Positions 61,901 through 64,000 of a stretch of DNA of 64,000 bases are shown here, piece by piece; within the stretch, counting starts at the first letter, position 1; each line of letters starts with the position of its first letter. The DNA is taken from positions 237,143-301,142 of the forward strand of contig NZ_JAMXBF010000013.1 of NCBI RefSeq assembly GCF_023823685.1, in the 5' to 3' direction. Origin of the DNA: Pseudomonas subflava. GTDB taxonomy: Bacteria > Pseudomonadota > Gammaproteobacteria > Pseudomonadales > Pseudomonadaceae. Under the pieces are notes generated by a model. It was given only the letters and a program-made list of their open reading frames with translations. It searched no databases and was not told the origin of the DNA. Both the position numbers and the translations under genes were made by a program.

Positions 61901-62285
61901 CACCGTGCAGATCGGCGTCGGCTACGGCTCCGATCTGGACCTGGTGCGCAAGCTGCTGCTGCAGGCCGCCAAGGAAAACTCGCGGGTGCTGCGCGATCCG
62001 GAGCCACTGGTGTATTTCCTCAACTTCGCCGAGAGCACGCTGAACCACGAGCTGCGCATCCACGTGCGCGACCTGGCCGACCGCAACCCGGCGGTCGACG
62101 AGATCAACCGCTTCATCGACCGCGAGTTCAAGAAGAACGGCATCGATATCTCCTTCCGTCAGCTCGATGTGCATGTGAAGAACCTAAACGGCGGCGAGTA
62201 CCATCTGGTGCAGGGCAAGCCCCGCGGGCCCTCCGGCGCCAACGAAGCGCATCAGGCGGAGCCGCCGCCCGGCGACGGCGAATGA
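58944..62285 (+). CDS. mscK: MscK-type potassium-dependent mechanosensitive channel
   Basis: 1113 aa. Signal peptide (SLRPLLAGLLLSLCLTSPLF, cleavage after FAA near 24), a long periplasmic coiled-coil region to ~residue 480, then about 11 membrane helices, and the MscS-type core at ~885-1095: LVAALSVGIGFGMQEIFANF (pore helix), ILFERPVRIGDVVTIG, SRIRIRATTITDFDRKEIIV and IVPNKTFITGQLVNWSL. Opens at high membrane tension to release solutes; in E. coli MscK also requires potassium. The coiled-coil size and helix count fit MscK rather than the short MscS. Adjacent to cvrA, both plausible for osmotic control. Confidence 0.93.
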   Translation: MSSLRPLLAGLLLSLCLTSPLFAAEPPSTKAVQDSLNGLEARKLPEAEHNALKARLEETLAFLANRDESRERLEALKVQLRDAPRLTSEAQRELTRIKATPPTAIASRFARSSVQQLEQMLAERSTQLSDWQQQLTEASSLLITAQTRPERAQAEISSNQTRTMQINNLLKVGKEGGKALSGERRDQLNAELASLEAQTELLRQELAGNNLLQDLGSARHELLQERIRRLDQESLDLQALISEKRRATSEQTVAELSREAEKATPDSLLAQESATNLKISDYLLRATERLNQVTRMNLEAKQQLDSVTQAAQALEEQVSVLKGSLLLAKILYQQKQALPRLQLDSDLANEIADIRLYQFELNQERGKLDDLNVYVDSLLASQPSEQVTPELRKTLLDLATTRGQLLDHMNRELNALLNESINLQLNQKQLQAMVDELRDTLEEQMFWIPSNKPLDFAWLQQVPNLLERQLKEMPWGSGVRELGAGLVDRPWLFIPLLLVIGGLLWRRSWLFGKLQQLHEDIGHYKRDGQLHTPMAIFLNVLLALPVTLFLTLCGIALLVDARGQNATLGSALLEMAQAWLVFYTLYRILAPGGVGELHFRWPPARVTYLRTQVRRLGLVVMALVAVVTVAEHQPAVLAEDVIGIFVVLGCFALMAWLLSRVLLARPMREDGSPFRTVIGLGFTLLPIGLFVAVCFGYYYTALKLTDRLIDTLYLLILWLVLEAAFERGLAVAARRLAYARALAKRQAQPKEGPEGETVVEEPTLDIEQVNQQSLRLVRLALLGGFIACLYWVWADLITVFTYLDNITLYEYSSGTGDAATMMPISLLDLLGSLIIIGLTIALASNLPGLLEVLVLSRLKLAQGSAYATTTLLTYVIGGVGFVATLGALGVSWDKLQWLVAALSVGIGFGMQEIFANFISGLIILFERPVRIGDVVTIGNLSGTVSRIRIRATTITDFDRKEIIVPNKTFITGQLVNWSLTDTVTRVTVQIGVGYGSDLDLVRKLLLQAAKENSRVLRDPEPLVYFLNFAESTLNHELRIHVRDLADRNPAVDEINRFIDREFKKNGIDISFRQLDVHVKNLNGGEYHLVQGKPRGPSGANEAHQAEPPPGDGE

Positions 62286-62349
62286 TGCACGCTGGACGCT
62301 CCGCGACAATGCCGAGCACAATGCTCGGGTATTGCCGCGGAGCCCGCCG

Positions 62350-63810
62350 TTGAAAGCCCTCGCCGACCTCGTCTTCGATAACCGCTTCGCCCGCCTGGGC
62401 GACGTCTTCTCCACCCCCGTTCTGCCCGAGCCGCTGGACGAGCCACGCCTGGTCGTGGCGAGCCCGGCGGCCATGGCCCTGCTCGATCTCGATCCGGCCG
62501 AGGCCGACGCGCAGGTGTTCGCCGAGCTGTTCTCCGGGCACAAGCTGTGGAGCGACGCCGAACCACGCGCCATGGTTTATTCCGGGCACCAGTTCGGCGT
62601 CTACAACCCGCGCCTGGGCGACGGCCGTGGGCTGTTGCTGGGTGAAGTGGTCAACGACGCCGGCGAGCACTGGGACCTGCACCTCAAGGGCGCCGGCCAG
62701 ACCCCCTACTCGCGCATGGGCGACGGTCGCGCCGTGCTGCGCAGCTCGATCCGCGAATTCCTCGCCAGCGAGTACATGCACGCCCTCGGCGTCCCCACGT
62801 CGCGCGCCCTCTGCGTCACCGGCTCGAGCACGCCGGTGTGGCGCGAACGGCAGGAGACCGGCGCCATGCTGCTGCGCCTGGCGCCCAGCCATGTGCGCTT
62901 CGGCCATTTCGAGTACTTCTACTACAGCAACCAGCACGAGCGCCTGAGGGAGCTGGGCGAGCACGTGCTGGCCTGCCACTTCCCCGAGTGCCAGGCGGCG
63001 GAGAACCCCTGGGCCGCCATGTTCCGCGAGATCGTCGAGCGCAACGCCGGGCTGATCGCCCAATGGCAGGCCTACGGCTTCTGCCACGGCGTGATGAACA
63101 GCGACAACATGTCGATCCTCGGCATCACCTTCGACTACGGACCCTACGCCTTCCTCGACGACTTCGACGCCAACCATATCTGCAACCATTCCGACGACAG
63201 CGGCCGCTACAGCTTCAGCAACCAGGTGCCCATCGCCCACTGGAACCTGGCGGCGCTGGCCCAGGCGCTGACGCCTTTCGTCGAGGTGGCATTGCTGCGC
63301 GAGACCCTCGACCTGTTCCTGCCGCTGTTCCAGGCCCACTACCAGGACCTGATGCGCCGTCGCCTCGGCCTCACCCAGGCGGAAGAGGGCGATGCCGAGC
63401 TGATCGAACGCCTGCTGCAACTGATGCAGGCCGGCGCGGTGGACTACTCGCTGTTCTTCCGCCGCCTCGGCGAACAGGCACCGGCCGAAGCGCTTGCCGT
63501 GGTCCGCGAGGACTTCGTCGATCTCTCAGGCTTCGACCAGTGGGCGCAGGAATACCAGGCCCGTGTCGAGCGCGAAGGCGGCGAACAGAGCGCCCGCCGC
63601 ACGCGCATGCATGCGGTCAACCCGCTCTACATGCTGCGCAACTACCTGGCGCAGAACGCCATCACCGCCGCCGAGCAGGGCGACTACGGCCCGGTGCGCG
63701 AACTGCACGCCGTGCTGTCACGGCCCTTCGAGGAACAACCCGGCATGCAGCGCTACACCGAACGCCCGCCGGAGTGGGGCAAGCGCCTGGAGATCAGCTG
63801 TTCGTCCTGA
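62350..63810 (+). CDS. selO: Protein adenylyltransferase SelO (pseudokinase fold AMPylase)
   Basis: 486 aa from TTG 62350, preceded by GGAG at 7 nt; P. aeruginosa has the same length from memory. SelO adenylylates Ser/Thr/Tyr of proteins using ATP bound upside-down. Features: YSGHQFGVYNPRLGDGRGLL (a SelO hallmark), DLHLKGAGQTPYSRMGDGRA with the catalytic Lys, GVMNSDNMSILGITFDYGPY, FLDDFDANHICNHSD and NPLYMLRNYLAQNAI. The C-terminus ends SCSS, with a Cys where some orthologues have selenocysteine. No membrane segment. Confidence 0.96.
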   Translation: MKALADLVFDNRFARLGDVFSTPVLPEPLDEPRLVVASPAAMALLDLDPAEADAQVFAELFSGHKLWSDAEPRAMVYSGHQFGVYNPRLGDGRGLLLGEVVNDAGEHWDLHLKGAGQTPYSRMGDGRAVLRSSIREFLASEYMHALGVPTSRALCVTGSSTPVWRERQETGAMLLRLAPSHVRFGHFEYFYYSNQHERLRELGEHVLACHFPECQAAENPWAAMFREIVERNAGLIAQWQAYGFCHGVMNSDNMSILGITFDYGPYAFLDDFDANHICNHSDDSGRYSFSNQVPIAHWNLAALAQALTPFVEVALLRETLDLFLPLFQAHYQDLMRRRLGLTQAEEGDAELIERLLQLMQAGAVDYSLFFRRLGEQAPAEALAVVREDFVDLSGFDQWAQEYQARVEREGGEQSARRTRMHAVNPLYMLRNYLAQNAITAAEQGDYGPVRELHAVLSRPFEEQPGMQRYTERPPEWGKRLEISCSS

Positions 63811-63822
63811 CACGCCGCTTCC

Positions 63823-63840
63823 CCTCTCCTACTGGAGAGG
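63823..63840 (+). repeat. Hairpin after selO within a repeated Pseudomonas element
   Basis: CCTCTCC (63823-63829) / GGAGAGG (63834-63840), loop TACT, followed by GCCGGAGTGAGGGAGAA. No T run, so not a clear terminator. The sequence resembles a common intergenic repeat of Pseudomonas genomes, from memory. Confidence 0.5.
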
Positions 63841-63868
63841 GCCGGAGTGAGGGAGAACGGCAATCTCT

Positions 63869-64000
63869 TCAACCGTAGCCCGGATGCAATCCGGGACGCT
63901 CCCTCCCCGGCCACCACCTGCGCAACTCCTTGCACATCCGCTCTTCCCACCACCGCGCCAGCCCGCCAGCGCCGCGCCCCACGGCCCCTGCGCAAGCCCC
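63869..64000 (-). CDS. Possible C-terminal fragment of a gene running off the window
   Basis: An open frame enters from the right edge and stops at 63869-63871 after ~43 codons, giving WWEERMCKELRRWW near the middle and PGLHPGYG from inside the REP at the end. Tryptophan- and arginine-rich. Too short to recognise; it may be only noncoding REP-flanking sequence. Confidence 0.2.
   Translation of the reverse strand, partial: GACAGAVGRGAGGLARWWEERMCKELRRWWPGRERPGLHPGYG
63875..63895 (+). repeat. Single REP element
   Basis: Exact 21-bp copy of the REP at 42460-42480. Here it stands alone, without an inverted partner inside the window. Confidence 0.88.

Noticed and set aside
63753..63995. 80-codon frame on the minus strand at the right edge
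   Set aside because: It runs antisense into the selO end and through a REP element; a different minus-strand frame entering from the edge is at least as plausible, and neither is convincing.
1..64000. CRISPR array, tRNA or rRNA genes, riboswitches
   Set aside because: No regularly spaced repeats, no cloverleaf-like or rRNA sequence and no recognised riboswitch core were seen while reading through the intergenic regions.

Overview
The window is chromosomal DNA of a GC-rich gammaproteobacterium, very probably a Pseudomonas in the wider P. aeruginosa / P. alcaligenes / P. mendocina / P. stutzeri neighbourhood. This rests on three things: the gene order fimX-serB at the left edge; the order waaA ... 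hldE ... waaC-waaF-ilvE-glnE-aceE-aceF-dipA-msrA ... rlmJ-acyl-CoA dehydrogenase-cvrA-mscK-selO across the rest, recalled as the order of the P. aeruginosa PA4988-PA5023 segment; and REP-type intergenic repeats of the GTAGCCCGGATGCAATCC kind. I recognised no tRNA, rRNA, CRISPR array, prophage or transposase gene.

Layout. 1-5.2 kb: the end of the EAL protein FimX, phosphoserine phosphatase serB, an AhpA/YtjB-type membrane protein coupled to a DUF457 membrane protein, and Kdo transferase waaA. 5.3-8.7 kb: an SMR drug pump, an FAD oxidoreductase translationally coupled to an aldo/keto reductase, and a divergent Nudix-like protein. 8.7-33.7 kb: the lipopolysaccharide (LPS) region. It holds hldE (ADP-heptose synthesis), waaL (O-antigen ligase), msbA (lipid A-core flippase), waaF/waaC/waaG (heptosyl- and glucosyltransferases), six kinase-fold proteins in addition to WaaP, a carbamoyltransferase, and a variable block of about nine glycosyltransferase-type genes. 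The variable block (about 10.3-24.9 kb) separates hldE from msbA, carries two related GT2/GT4 gene pairs on either side of msbA, and includes one AT-rich gene of unrecognised family. 33.9-42.3 kb: ilvE, glnE and the pyruvate dehydrogenase genes aceE-aceF, with a striking pair of palindromes in front of aceE and a tandem duplication of the aceF tail/terminator/REP region behind it.

42.8-63.8 kb is mostly housekeeping and signalling: a small exported protein, the c-di-GMP phosphodiesterase dipA, msrA, a YjfB-type small protein, a MarR regulator divergent from an NTF2-like protein with a nested palindrome between them, a lipobox-bearing malate:quinone oxidoreductase, an HD-GYP phosphodiesterase, a minimal chemoreceptor-like protein, a CSLREA beta-helix protein, rlmJ, an acyl-CoA dehydrogenase, the cvrA cation/proton antiporter, an MscK-type channel and the AMPylase selO.

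How the genes work together: hldE makes ADP-heptose; waaA, waaC, waaF and waaG build the Kdo/heptose/hexose core; WaaP and its relatives phosphorylate it; the carbamoyltransferase decorates it; the variable transferases extend the outer core; MsbA flips it and WaaL attaches O antigen. Nearly all core genes lie in tightly overlapping minus-strand operons with ATGA junctions. I see no wholly new system. The parts most worth a second look are the mosaic outer-core block, two kinase-fold LPS proteins without the catalytic aspartate, the twin aceE operators and the aceF 3' duplication.
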